Below are positions 44,667 to 56,048 of a stretch of 64,000 nt of DNA, piece after piece. A program made the translations under genes and the position numbers. Position 1 is the stretch's first letter. Each line of letters starts with the position of its first letter. This DNA is from Clytia hemisphaerica. Its lineage: Eukaryota; Cnidaria; Hydrozoa; Leptothecata; Clytiidae. The notes under the pieces were generated by a model. It did not search any database, was not told where the DNA came from, and saw nothing but the letters and a program-made list of their open reading frames with translations. The stretch spans positions 934,039 through 998,038 of the forward strand of contig CACVBU010001044.1 in NCBI GenBank assembly GCA_902728285.1, read 5' to 3'.

Positions 44667-46337
44667 TAACTCCTTCTGGTGTGATAGAAAAACATTTTTC
44701 TCGATTAAGGGTTACTCCTTTATCTTTCATTCGCTGAAGAAATACATGTAAACTTTGATCGTGTTCTTGCAATGTTTTTTCATCCATACTCTTTGCTACC
44801 CCTTCTAATCCTTCTATTATACTGTCAATTTCTCTATTGAATATCTCTGGCATTGACGATAAGCCAAACGGTGCTCTGATAGATCGAAATCGGCCAAACG
44901 GAGTGATGAATGTACATTTTTGTTGGCGCTCTTCTCATCCAATTCCATCTGCCAATACCCACTATTAGCATCTAATTTTGACATAATCTTACATTCCTTC
45001 CCTAATTTTGCTAGCGTTTCAACGGTACTATCCAACTGATAAAATCCCGTTTGGTTGCAATTTTGTTAGGTCGATACAAAGTCTTATACTACCGCTTGGC
45101 TTTTGTGCAACTACAATGGGGTGGCACCAGTCTGATGGTTCATCAACTTTAACGATCACGCCCATCTTGGTAATTCTGTCCAGTTCCTTTTTTAACGGTT
45201 CAAGCAAAGGAATTGGTACCTTTCGGGGCGCTGATATATGAAATGGTGTTGACTGGTTCTCCAGGTCGGTGTGAATCTGCCGTCCTTTCACTAACCCAAG
45301 ACCTTCCAGAAATCCTCTACAATGTCCTTTATCAAAACTGATTCATTTGCTGCTGTTACTTCTCCAATAACACTACTGTTGACTGCAATTAAGTCCAAGT
45401 TTTCGATTGCTGGTTGTCCCAATAATGGCATGTCGAGAAATTCACAAACATAAATTGCATCGTAGAAGTGGAACAACCGTAACATTTAAATTTATGCTTG
45501 TCCGGGCCTATTAATTTACGTTCTGGCTGCAAAAGTTGATCTTTAGACAGTCCAAATTTTTGCAAATGATTTAGTCCTATTACTGTCACTTCTGCTCCTG
45601 TATCGATATTTTCATTCGTAGTTTTGCTTTAGATTTCCCGACTTTAATGTTAACCTCATACTTGCTGGAAATTGACTGTTTAGTGGTACCAACCTGACCT
45701 AAGAATAGGGCCCCTATTCCCGATTCTGCCTCCTGGACCTCGTTGACCCCAGCCAACGAGGCCCTTTATCTGTACAGTTCTTATTATTGTTAACCTTTAG
45801 CCGAGCAAGTTTTACTGTTGGCAAAGTGATTCATCCCTTTGCATTGAAAGCATTGTTTCCCCCACGCTGGTCAGTTAGCTTTCCCAAAGGGGTAATTTCT
45901 CACACAAAACTTGCATTTGATGTCATTAGAATTATTAAATCGTTTCATACTTCCTTGTTGTCCTGTTTGGCTTTTACCTTTCAGCTCTGCAATTTCACTT
46001 TCTTCTCTCTTTGTTTTGTACGATTCCATTCCTTCTGTTGCTTTTTCCGATCCTCTACATACAGATTTTCAATGTTTTATCCAATGTTAATTTGTTTTCG
46101 AATAATAATTTCTTTTTCACAGAGTTACTCTTGATCCCTGCAACTATTCAATCTCTGAGTATTCCTGGATAGCAAGTGTCACAATAATTGCAATTTCGAC
46201 TAAGTAGTTTCAGCTCTGTCATGTAATCATCAAATAATTCGCCTTCTTCTTGAATTCGTGAGTTAAAGATATGTCTTTCTAATGTCTCCTTTATCAATCC
46301 TTTAGAAAATTGTTCAAGCTTTTCAATACACTCAATT

Positions 46338-46722
46338 TGTTTTATAAGCATAACGTTTATAAGCATACTGAAGCTCAAATTTCCAGAAAAATCAAGCATA
46401 TGCTAAGCATACCTTGAGGCCCAGCCAAAGAAATTTTAATATCAAAAAGCACCAAGCCACGAGAGAAAGTGTAGCAGTCTGTTTTTGAAACATGAACACA
46501 ACACTATAAAGATTCGAAATCATATGGTAAACATTCGAAAACAATAGAATGTCTTCATTTCTCTCAAGATTAAAGATAGGGGAAAATGTGCGAAAATTTT
46601 TACCCCTCCGCCTTCATGATCTTTTTACCAAGCATAGGGTTAAGCATAGTCGAGGCTCAAAATTGAGCTTTACTTAAGTATAGTGAGCTTCAGCCGAAAT
46701 TTACCGTATGCTTATAAAACAA
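46338..46722. mobile_element. MITE splitting the gypsy gag
   Basis: TTTTATAAGCATAA...TATAAGCATACTG on the left pairs with GTATGCTTATAAAACA on the right. Related to the element at 47122-47397 (same ATAAGCATA words). Ends are approximate. Confidence 0.55.
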
Positions 46723-47121
46723 AATGAGTGTAATGATTGTTGGATCCTTCTCTTGTTCAGCAGTTAAGTTCAAGGATTCATAGATGTTCCTTGTTTCATC
46801 TGTGAATGTATATCTCAATAAAGCTGACACATACTCTGGGCTTCTTCGTTTCTCAAACCTGTGATTGTGTAAAAGTCCTCCCACCTCTTTCTCCATGTCC
46901 TCCAAGCTGCATATCTGTCGACTGTAAGGTCCAATGGTGGAGGTTGAAGACTTTTCCTAAATTCATTTTCCATTATTTCACCAGATTACTTAGATTTTTG
47001 CGGACACAATTTTTATTCTTTAACTTCTTGAAAAAATCACCCTACTCGCAGCGCCATTATCCTAATGTTAACCCTTTCAATGTCGCTGTCAGCATTTGCC
47101 GACAAGAGAGATCCTGACTTA

Positions 47122-47397
47122 CATGTTTTTTTTATAAACATTGCACTTATAAGCATATCTAGGCTCAGATATGGGGAAAAATTAAGCATATGGCAAGCAT
47201 TACTTGAGCCTACGAAAAAATGTTTTTTTCCTGATTTTGGCTTTTTTTGGCTGTAATTTTACGCATTTTCGGTATTTCCCTAAATTTATGCTTTAGATTT
47301 AAGCATCCCCTCAAGCATTTTTCAGCCTTATTGAGCTTTCGTCCTAAGCATCTCTGAGTCTGTTTTCGGATTTTTGTATGCTTATAAAAAAAACATG
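47122..47397. mobile_element. MITE with CATGTTTTTTTTATAA ends, TA target
   Basis: TA|CATGTTTTTTTTATAAACAT at the left and ATGCTTATAAAAAAAACATG|TA at the right; 276 bp. Its right TA is shared with the next MITE, which starts at 47400. Confidence 0.8.
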
Positions 47398-47399
47398 TA

Positions 47400-47476
47400 C
47401 CGGGTGACCCACTTTGGGACATTTGTTCGGCCTCAAGACGTCGGGAAACATCTGAACTTTTTTGTGGGTCACCCGG
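47400..47476. mobile_element. 77-bp MITE with CCGGGTGACCCAC ends
   Basis: TA|CCGGGTGACCCACTTTGGG ... TTTTGTGGGTCACCCGG|TA. Very short, with perfect 13-bp outer arms. Abuts the previous MITE with a shared TA. Confidence 0.8.
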
Positions 47477-47869
47477 TATTGAAAGATTTTGAACTAGATT
47501 TTTTTAGATCTTTTTTAAGCAGGTTATATCATTATATATCGTGCTCATGGTCCCATTTATCTTCTTTTTTTTACAATTCTTTTGAGATTTAAAAAATATC
47601 TATGAAATGAGTTGCCTTCAAAAGAAATTCCTTGATCGATTCCTAATTAAAGACAAGAAGCCCGTTGGGCGTGAAGGCCCAGCAAAAGTGAAATTTTTGC
47701 GAGTGATTTTCGCGAATTTCGGAATTTCTAAAAATTCCAAAAAATGTTTAACAAGATTTCAAATTTCCCCCAGGAAAGGGATGACCAAAGGATTTAAAAT
47801 TTTACTGCGTCGAACAAAACACAATGAAAAATAAGTCAACAAGGATAATTCTCCCTTTCTTCATTTCTT

Positions 47870-48530
47870 AGAACAGAGAAACATCATGGAAAAAGTTCCA
47901 ATCTTGTTCAATTTTACACATGAGCTGCATTTTAGTCTCCATTGCCATACACGTTCTTTTTTTAAGAACAAACTATATAAGAACATAAGGCTTCGAGGCC
48001 CAAAAATTTAAGAACATTCTAAGGCTTTGGAGACTTAAAAACATGCATTTTCTTAAGAAATTACATCAAAATGCTCAAAAAATGCTCAAAATAAGAACAT
48101 TTTAAGAACATTTTTAGGCTTCAAATCCAAAAAACTAAGAACATCCGAAGGCTTCGAAAATTTTTGACGTTCTTATAAAAAAAAAACGTGTAAACCATTA
48201 ATAATCAGTATTTGAAATAATTCTGTGCTGCGAGTTTAAAAAATCAAAACACCAATTCTTTAAACGAGACAGATCTAGAAACAACCATTTTCACACGTAG
48301 CATCATGGAAAAAGTTCCAATCTTGTTCAAATTTACACATGAGCTGCATTTTAGTCTCCATTGCCATATCCCATTTTAAATCGGTATATATTTGAAATAA
48401 TTCTGTGTCGTGTTTGAAAAATCAAGCCACCAATCGTTAAACGAGACGGATCCAGAAATTACCATTTCCACACGTAGCATCATGGAAAAAGTTCCAATCT
48501 TGTTCCAATTTACACATTAACTCCATTTTA
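47870..48530. repeat. Three ~178-bp tandem units, first one split by a MITE
   Basis: ATCATGGAAAAAGTTCCAAT occurs at 47883, 48301 and 48478. Units two and three are 177 bp apart. The first gap is 418 bp because a MITE of about 241 bp (47950-48190) lies inside unit one. Confidence 0.85.
47950..48190. mobile_element. MITE of the CACGTTTTTT family, boundaries confirmed by sister units
   Basis: TA|CACGTTCTTTTTTTAAGAAC ... AAAAAACGTG|TA. The neighbouring tandem unit continues from GCCATA directly into the shared ...TATTTGAAATAATTCTG, showing the empty site. Confidence 0.9.
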
Positions 48531-49709
48531 GTGTCCATTAAAAAAATTCCAGAATCAGTTTACTTGAAATAATTCTGTGTCGAGTACACGTTGTCGAGTT
48601 TGAAAATCATGCCACGTCCCACTGTCACTGTACTGACCGTTGTTTAACAGCGACAGATCCAGAAGCAACAGTGTGTCTTATTTAAATTTACACATTTCAG
48701 TTTATTTATTTCTATATTAGAAGCCATTATTTCCTAAAAATAAAGTCTTTTTGAAAACAAGAAACTTTTAAAATGACAGTGATTTAAGGTAGAATTTTCA
48801 GCCCTAAAGCTTTATGAGAACTTGAGCAAAAACTATAAGATATGACAGAATGTTGAAAAAGGTTTACAAAGAAAAATCACTAAAAAGTTTCTTTGGTTTG
48901 AAAGTCTCTAAAGCAAAGAAAATGTTCAAGAAAGTATGAATCAACACGAATCAATTTCCTCGCTTCGACCGCCATCTTGTTTTGTTTTGAAAACATTTGT
49001 TGTTTAAGGAGCGCGAAATCAGAAAATATATCTTTTTTAGCCAGTACCCGACTTTAGCAAGCTTTTCCCTGTCCAGACGGCAAAAAGTGTGGTACTGGTA
49101 TTAAGCGCCGTTTCTACCAAAACGGACAGACAGAAGGAAACACGGAAAAAAAATAGTGAGACTCTCATTAAAGGCCCACTCGCTAGCGCTGGGCCAAAAA
49201 ATGGGTATGTTATGTATCAAGATGTTTCTATTTTTTAAGATCTTTTATTTTTGATTTGATTGCTACGGCTTTCATCCAAGATCCTGGATGATTTCCATGG
49301 TAATTTTGTTCTCGCTTAGTTCAGCTGGTATTTGTCGTCACATCGTGTATTCATAGGCTGTGATGCCCATTATAGTCGCATATATGATAATGTCAACTGC
49401 CTTGACTGTCCCTGTTCTCCGGGTCTGTGAAATTCACATAAAATAGTTTCCTGACTTTAAAGGTTTTGTTTTTAAAAAGAGTGATATTGTTTGCTTACTC
49501 ATCAATTTTAATTTACAAGCTTTTTCACATTGAATTGACACGGATGTGGAGCAAGATTGATCAGAAAAAGTAGAAGAAAATAATTTTTTGTTTATATCAG
49601 CATAGTATATTAGCACAATATAACAATAAGTAGACAGTCCTGATATGAAACAAGTGTCTAATATGAAACGGGAACACTAATGTAAAAGTAAAAACAAGAT
49701 TTTCGTTTG
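48531..49709. other. No gene; dispersed-repeat copy at about 49480-49560
   Basis: AGTGATATTGTTTGCTTACTC and TTGACACGGATGTGG at about 49480-49556 also occur at about 36598-36662 inside intron 3 of the coiled-coil gene, so both are copies of an unnamed dispersed repeat. Confidence 0.45.
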
Positions 49710-50385
49710 GCTACGTTTCGAGAGATTATTCTCCCATCATCGGGCAATGTGGAGGATGTTTTCCCATCAAGTTACCTAATATGGCTTATGTTACAGGAGG
49801 AACAAGTAAAATGATCAAAAGAAAACTTGCACCTCATAACATACAGAGTGTACTTTCTATTCCACTGATACATTGAGAAGACAATTTATTATCGAAACCT
49901 AAAGACACAGTTCCTATGGACAAAAGGAACAAAATCCCTTGCAAAGACTGTCATGCTACATATATCGATGAGTCTATTCGGTGTCAGATAAAAAGAACAT
50001 AATAGAGCTGTTCGAAATGGTGATACGGATAAAAACGAAATAGCTCACCATTGCTGGGAGAACGACGAAAGGGGGCGAAAGGAAAGTGATAGATACTGTG
50101 GCTTATATCAAGGACAGAAAGATAAAAGAGACGATTCATTCCTTAAAGGATAAGAATCAAATATCATACATAATCATACATTCAACCCAATCTTTGGGTG
50201 CCTATAACATCCAGACAGAGAGGCGAGTTGGAAATCAGAGTAATGAGCAATCTCGTAAATGAGATTACACTTGATAATTATGGGTAATCAGAAGGCATAT
50301 TAGTACAAATAGTGGGGAAAACATCTTCCACTTTTCCCGATGATGGGAGAAGAATCTCTCGAAACGTGCCCAAACGCAAACTTAT
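49710..50385 (+). pseudogene. Penelope-like retroelement 3' remnant with GIY-YIG-like nuclease
   Basis: Frame fragments at about 49925-50110 read IPCKDCHATYIDESIR then EHNRAVRNGDTDKNEIAHH, the pattern of the GIY-YIG endonuclease domain of Penelope-like elements, with the Gly replaced by Asp and a stop after. An inverted pair flanks it: CGTTTCGAGAGATTATTCTC at about 49717 and GAGAATCTCTCGAAACG at about 50350. Not functional. Confidence 0.6.
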
Positions 50386-50466
50386 TTAGATTAAAAATAA
50401 AAACCTTTAACAATTTGACTTTCATTATATACTTTCAGAAATAAATTTCATCTTTACAAAAACAAA

Positions 50467-51798
50467 ATGGGGGATACTGAAATCAAGGAAATACCAAGGC
50501 TTGGATCATGGTTTAAACTTCCAAATTTATTGAAAATGAAGAACGAAGGCAGATTGTTCTTCCAAGAGCTTTTCAACGAGCAAGATGGAAATGTAATCAA
50601 AGTGGAACTTATGGAATCGACAATCATGGTGCGTGACAGTATCGCCGCCAAATACCTTTTTGATCCAGAGTATATCACCAAAGGCTGCATTTTAGGATTC
50701 GCAGGTGTTTCATACAACCATTGCATGACAAAGGGTAGATATCCGTCCATATTTTGTAACGGTGCTGATCATGACGAAAAGAAAGAAAATTCATTGAAGG
50801 TGTTTCACCAACGCTTTGGAGAAATCAAGGTTGCTGATATGAACAAAATTGTTCAAGGAGGGTTCGAATCTTTCAATGATTTGAAAGAAGGAGATGATTT
50901 TGAAGTTGCTGTTGATAAAATGGCTTTTCATTTTAATGCCTTCCTAGTTCTTGGGAAGGTGATACCTGACCATGCTAACTATAGGGATTGGTTTGAACGG
51001 TGTATTCGACCAGATTTGAAACAAAAACTATTATGGCCGTTCCTATACAAGCATGACGAGAGGGTCACCGAGGAAGTCTTTCGCCAAGTCAGCGAGACAC
51101 CAACCATTAAAAACCTTGAGAAAATAGCACCTAACATGACTGATACAAAAGAAGGGAGCACTCTTGATTTGATGTTTAACACTTACTTCAATGGTTCCCC
51201 TTTGCTTGGCAAATATGCTATTTCATGCTTAGCTCGTTATGTTGATTCATTGACTGATGAAGAACGCCAGAGTTTGAAAGCAGAAGCTGATCACTTCTTG
51301 GAACAAGATCCTTCACAGTATGACGAATCATTCGAAGGATTAGAATTGATCAATTCATTTGTACTTGAAGTTTTGCGATTGAATCCGGTTCATATTACCG
51401 GAACTTATGGTAAAGCTAGAAAGGACTTTGTAATGGAGTCAAAAACAGGGAGGTATCAAATCTACAAAGATGACTTGATCACTGATTGTGTTATGGAGAT
51501 GCATAGAGATCCAAGCGTCTTTGAGGAACCATCGAAGGTTAAATTGACACGTGACAACCAGAAGGTAAAGGAGAACCTTGTCAACTTTGGGGGACCATGG
51601 TTACAAGAATCTACATCTACTAATCGCAAATGTCCTGGTCAAAACATGATGTATATGGGGTTGAAATTGTTCGTCATCCATTTAACGCGATCTACGTTTG
51701 ACGTTAAATCAGATCTTACATACACCGGCAAAAATCCAAAACGAGGCTACGGTACTGATATCCCGGTAGTGATGAAGAAATTTGCTTATAATAAATAA
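50467..51798 (+). CDS. Cytochrome P450, CYP74-clan-like (hydroperoxide-metabolising), intronless
   Basis: A single 443-codon frame, MGDTEIKEIPRLG..., with the P450 hallmarks. The ExxR motif is EVLR (residues 301-304). The heme-binding loop is NFGGPWLQESTSTNRKCPGQ with the thiolate Cys at 389. An extended heme loop and a short protein without membrane anchor fit the CYP74 clan, whose members rearrange fatty-acid hydroperoxides (allene oxide synthase, hydroperoxide lyase, epoxyalcohol synthase) without O2 or a reductase. The I-helix region has HFNAFLVLGK, and FNA is typical of that clan. Relatives are known in cnidarians and lancelets. The exact reaction cannot be read from sequence. The lack of introns in an intron-rich region may be normal for this family or reflect retroposition. 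Confidence 0.8.
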   Translation: MGDTEIKEIPRLGSWFKLPNLLKMKNEGRLFFQELFNEQDGNVIKVELMESTIMVRDSIAAKYLFDPEYITKGCILGFAGVSYNHCMTKGRYPSIFCNGADHDEKKENSLKVFHQRFGEIKVADMNKIVQGGFESFNDLKEGDDFEVAVDKMAFHFNAFLVLGKVIPDHANYRDWFERCIRPDLKQKLLWPFLYKHDERVTEEVFRQVSETPTIKNLEKIAPNMTDTKEGSTLDLMFNTYFNGSPLLGKYAISCLARYVDSLTDEERQSLKAEADHFLEQDPSQYDESFEGLELINSFVLEVLRLNPVHITGTYGKARKDFVMESKTGRYQIYKDDLITDCVMEMHRDPSVFEEPSKVKLTRDNQKVKENLVNFGGPWLQESTSTNRKCPGQNMMYMGLKLFVIHLTRSTFDVKSDLTYTGKNPKRGYGTDIPVVMKKFAYNK

Positions 51799-52028
51799 CT
51801 TGCAGGTGAAGAAATTGAACAGAATGCATTCAAACTTTATAAACGTTTTGATAGCTCGTAGACAGGATACTTATTACAACAAGATTCGCACAAATGCGAC
51901 TAAATATTTCCACTTACACTTGCAGATGGACTGCCTGATCGAAAAAAAAAACGTTTCAACTTGAGGCCGTCCAGGCTTGCGCACCGCACTGGGCTCGACT
52001 TCAGTAACTTTCGAATTATTTATTACCT
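51799..52028. other. 3' flank of the P450 gene
   Basis: The P450 stop is followed by ordinary AT-rich sequence. No further frame is supported. Confidence 0.35.
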
Positions 52029-52382
52029 TAAAGCACTTAAAGGAAGAAATTTTGGCGGGAATTTAATTTGGCGGATGGCCAAAAAAGTTTTTTCAGAGGG
52101 AACTTAATTTGGCGGATGGAAGAAAAAACTAAATTTGGAGGGAATTTAATTAGGCGGTTGCTTAAAAATTTAACCTTAAGATGGCGTCAAAACAGTGAAA
52201 AATAGCAAAAACACCTTAAAAGAGATCATATTTTCAAAATGTTTAATTTGGCAGGAATTTAATTTGGCGGATGGCGGAAAAAAGAAATTTTGGCGGGACT
52301 TAATTTGGCGGATTTCAGTCAAATCCGCCAAATCCGCCAAATTTTCTATCCGCCAAAATTTCTTCCATTAACGTATTTAAAG
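52029..52382. mobile_element. GGCGGA-rich inverted-repeat element
   Basis: Ends TTAAAGGAAGAAATTTTGGCGG and CCGCCAAAATTTCTTCC...TTTAAAGG are inverted. Inside, TTTGGCGGATGG and AATTTAATTTGGCGG recur several times. No frame. Confidence 0.7.
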
Positions 52383-55300
52383 GTCTGATTGTGGCAGTTT
52401 AAGATTTTGAAAAAAATGAAAACTCGACCCCAGGCCCAAAAATCAAAATTTTCAAAAAAGAAATATGGTTTGTCTCTTAGCCAATCAGATTGCTTATATT
52501 TTTCAAGTTCAGGAAAGGAAAACAAAATTCGAGTTATGGAGCCAAAAAAGGGGAACATTCGATATATGGAGGTTTTTTTATAAGAGTTTATTAGGAGATT
52601 TTCATACTGCCAACGAATTTGTTCGAGTTAAGGAGACGTTCGAGTAATAGAGGTTCGAGTTATTGAGACTCTACTGTATTTAAAAAAGTAAGCTCATCTC
52701 CAGGATAAGGAGACGCCTTGGAGTTTTTACAATATGCTTAACTGATTGGTTATTTTCAAACAATAGGGATGACGCGTTCTTTAGAAAAAGTAATAAAATC
52801 GTTTGTCTCAACATTTAACGACCAACAGAGTCATCAAAGAACTTGTAAAAACTCCAGCTTGACCCAGGATAAGATGATAAAAACTTCGGGCATTACGATA
52901 CGCTTATAAAAAAGTGTAGGCTAAAAAATAGAAAAAAGGGCTCGGTACTGAAAGGGTTAACAGCATACACTCTTTTTTTATAAGAACAATCAGGCTTAGA
53001 CTGAAACAATAGGTCTATTATTCTAGACAATAGAAAAAATAAGAATAAGCCTAGGCTTAACTCAAATTTCATGGTTCTTATAGAAAAAGAGCGTAATGAG
53101 GGTTCATAACAAGAAAATGTCAAAGTGAGGAACGTTGCATATTGTAGTCATGTGTTTTAAAAATTACACTGAATGTAAACCTCAGATTAAGCACAAAATG
53201 TATATTATTAATATATATATATGTATATAATGTATATTAAAAAATGTATAACAAAAGAACAGTAAAGCTAAGTGGGGGGAGGGGGGTCATCCAAAAAGCG
53301 AACGAAAACGAACAGGGGGAGGGGGCCAGAAATCTAAGATTAAAAACAAACGTTTCACACATTTCGTGTGCTTGGTTGAAATTACCTTGGATTACCTTCA
53401 TGTTTATATTTATGTGGAAGTTTGTTGATATATGAATCTCTTGACACCAATCTAATCCACAAAAGAGCAGATGCTTTATTCTATCGACCTCTTTGTCAAG
53501 AATATATGTCAACCTGAAATATCGGACAATAGTTTTTCTATCGACTTCTTTGTAGAGAATGTAAATCAATCTGCTCAAGCAGACAAGGTTTAGATTTTTG
53601 CCGCGTACGAAACATTGGAGCACTAAGGGGTTACTCACATGTCGATTCTTCCCACGACTAACGTCAAATTGACGCAAAGGGGTGGGTGGGTTAGAGTCTT
53701 TGACGCTAAGAAATTTCACCAGAAATATCGATTTTTAATACGTTTATTCCGTGACAAATGTTACTTTCCATATTTCTTTTCCTCCTTTTACATACCTAAA
53801 TATTCGTTCACTTCGCTATTTTACAGAAATTTTAACCAAAACAAACGGCCCGATGTTTACGTCTCGAGTTCCTTTTGCTCAGACGGTCCGCACGGCCCTT
53901 GAATTTCGCCCACAGTCTGTCTTTTTTTGTGAAATGCAGCTTTTCTGTTGATTATGATTATGGAGATAATTAATTCCGGCAAATTTCTGAAAACAGTTTA
54001 GAAACTATCTGGCTGAGCAAGCCGTAGCGAAATTAAAGATGGCTGACGACGAAACAACGATGAAAGTGAAGGAGAAAATTTTCATCAATTTTTGATAATT
54101 TTTGAACTTTGACGTTAAGTTAAGAGGTGGGGGTGAAAGCAAAAATATTTCTCGTACTGCCCATTTTTCTCATCAATTCTTCAACTTGAACCAGTTTCAC
54201 ATCTCAATAGAATGTTAATACCATTTTGCCAACCATTTAATGTCCAAAGTTATGGGGATGTAGCGTTTTCTTCATCTCAAGCAAATGTCTCTGAAATCTT
54301 TAAGTTGGTTGGTTTGGTATTCGGAAGAGGTAATCCATGGATATCTTTGTAATCAATGATGAAAAACTCTTGAAATTACTGATGATAACAGTTGAAGTGT
54401 TAGCCTCACATTTCATGTAATTATTGGTCGCCAATTAGATGAAAATTGTATGTTTTTTGTTCGTCAGAAAAGAGTTAAAACTTTTAGAAAGCCAAGACTG
54501 AATTTTCGTCCATCTTGTATTTTGATCTGAATTATTCGTGTCTTGATTACTCAAAAGCATGCGCGTAACATCAAGGTAAATCCGTGCGATTTTGTCTGAT
54601 TAACTAAGGCAAATGAAAACAAAAACAAACTTCGCAATGTGGTGGCGGATTGCCCCTTTAAGGGCGCAAAAAGGGCGTAAGTAGCCAAGGATCGGAGAAA
54701 TGCCTTTTTAACTAATATTTCCCCTTATAGCGGGGAAATATTCAAAAAGGGAAACCTCGTTAGAGGGATAACCACGATATCCAGCTTTTTGTCAATAAAT
54801 TTAGCTCATAATAAAACAAACACTATAAACACTGTACGAATTAATATTTTTTAGTTTTCTTAGACTGTTATAAAAGCTTCTTGAATATAGCAATTAGAAT
54901 CCAAAACTGTTCTCGTTATTCGAGCAAAATACTTCAAGTTTTTATCGTTCTTCAAACGTTATTTTATTTTATAAGCACTTGCTTTTGCTATGAAAAGAGT
55001 TGTAGAGGCCCTCAGGGGACTTCCTGCACGCCAAAGAAAAAATTGAAATCACGTCATCACACCAAAAATATTTTTTCATTACGACATCATACCAGTGGAT
55101 ACCTCTTAAAAGCTACAACAAAAAAGGTACCCCCCTAAATCCTGATAGAGAAAACAGCAAAGGGCTGAAACTTTTTCTGGTGAGTGTAGGCTACCTATGA
55201 ATCTCTTCCCTGGGTATGGTTTTTTTGTAAAAGCTGCTAAGAAAAATTTTATTGCTTCGTGAAAAAATGCAATTTTAGCTATTTACCCCTTAAAACCTAC

Positions 55301-55683
55301 AAAGTTTTTTGTATAACTTTTTTATAAAATAGTCCTTTTGGTCTAGGGTAATTATATATATACGCGTACTGTATTCCCATTTGCTTTCCTTTTTTGCTGC
55401 GTCTGTCCCTCGGGACTTTCTCTTCTCTCGCTCTCGCATTTTCTGTGGTTGTTTTTGTTGCTTTTCTGTTAGTTAAACTTTGATGAGGGATGAGCACGGT
55501 ACAAATTTTACATAGACAAATCAGAGGGGATGAAAACTGATTTTTTTTATTATTTTTTTTTTTATTATTGAAACAAAGACAAGTGTACACTACGAACATA
55601 TATTACAAAACATTACTTAAACATAAAATATAGTCCCTCCCCCCGCTAGGAACTAACGTTATATCACCAGAGGTACTAGACTA
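52383..55683. other. No supported gene; simple AT repeats near 53205-53245
   Basis: The longest minus frame (53237-53719) contains a degenerate internal repeat (IYILYKEVDR/TYILDKEVDR) and spans G-rich low-complexity sequence, so it was not called. Pieces of ATAAGAAC/GTTCTTATA-ended elements occur at about 52970-53090. Confidence 0.4.
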
Positions 55684-56048
55684 CACGTTTTTTTTTTTAT
55701 TAGAACGTCTTAATTTTAGCTGAGGCTGGATGTGCCTATTTTCTCATCAATTTTCAGCCTGAATTGTTCTTATTGACGTTCTTGAAATCGATTCGCTTAA
55801 AATCTAATAAAACCTTTGAATGTCGATATTGGGTTAAAAATCGAGTAAATTTGCTATTATTTTGAGATGAGAGGAATAATTACAGTAATAATTGCACAAA
55901 ATTCCTTAAGAAATCTAAAGATTTTTAAGCGAATTTCGTCAAACTATTCGATTCTCAGGCTGGACATGTTCTTATAATGTTCTTAAATTTTTGCCAAATT
56001 TCAGCCTAAATGTTCTTACAAACTGGGTTCTAATAAAAAAAAAACGTG
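55684..56048. mobile_element. MITE of the CACGTTTTTT family, TA target
   Basis: TA|CACGTTTTTTTTTTTATTAG at the left and AAAAAAAACGTG|TA at the right; about 365 bp, with internal TGTTCTTATAATG-type words. Confidence 0.75.

Larger units (their letters stand above)
43050..46905 (-). pseudogene. Ty3/gypsy-like retroelement (gag-pol), decayed and truncated in integrase
   Basis: Read right to left: gag-like part (46905-46690 and 46345-46148, split by a MITE), a protease start DTGAEVTVIG (about 45605), RT fragments (45291-44680: SDWCHPIVVAQKPSGSIRLC, MSKLDANSGYWQ), connection and RNase H (44275-43692: ELRRFLGMAQQ, ETDHKPL), integrase zinc-binding (43380-43250: EGHLGTEKC ... CQTCC) and the start of the core (SDNGSQY, about 43090). 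It ends abruptly in the core. Frames change at several points. No LTRs were identified. Confidence 0.8.

Noticed and set aside
53237..53719. 160-codon minus-strand frame
   Set aside because: Covers a degenerate tandem repeat and a G-rich low-complexity stretch; composition does not look coding.
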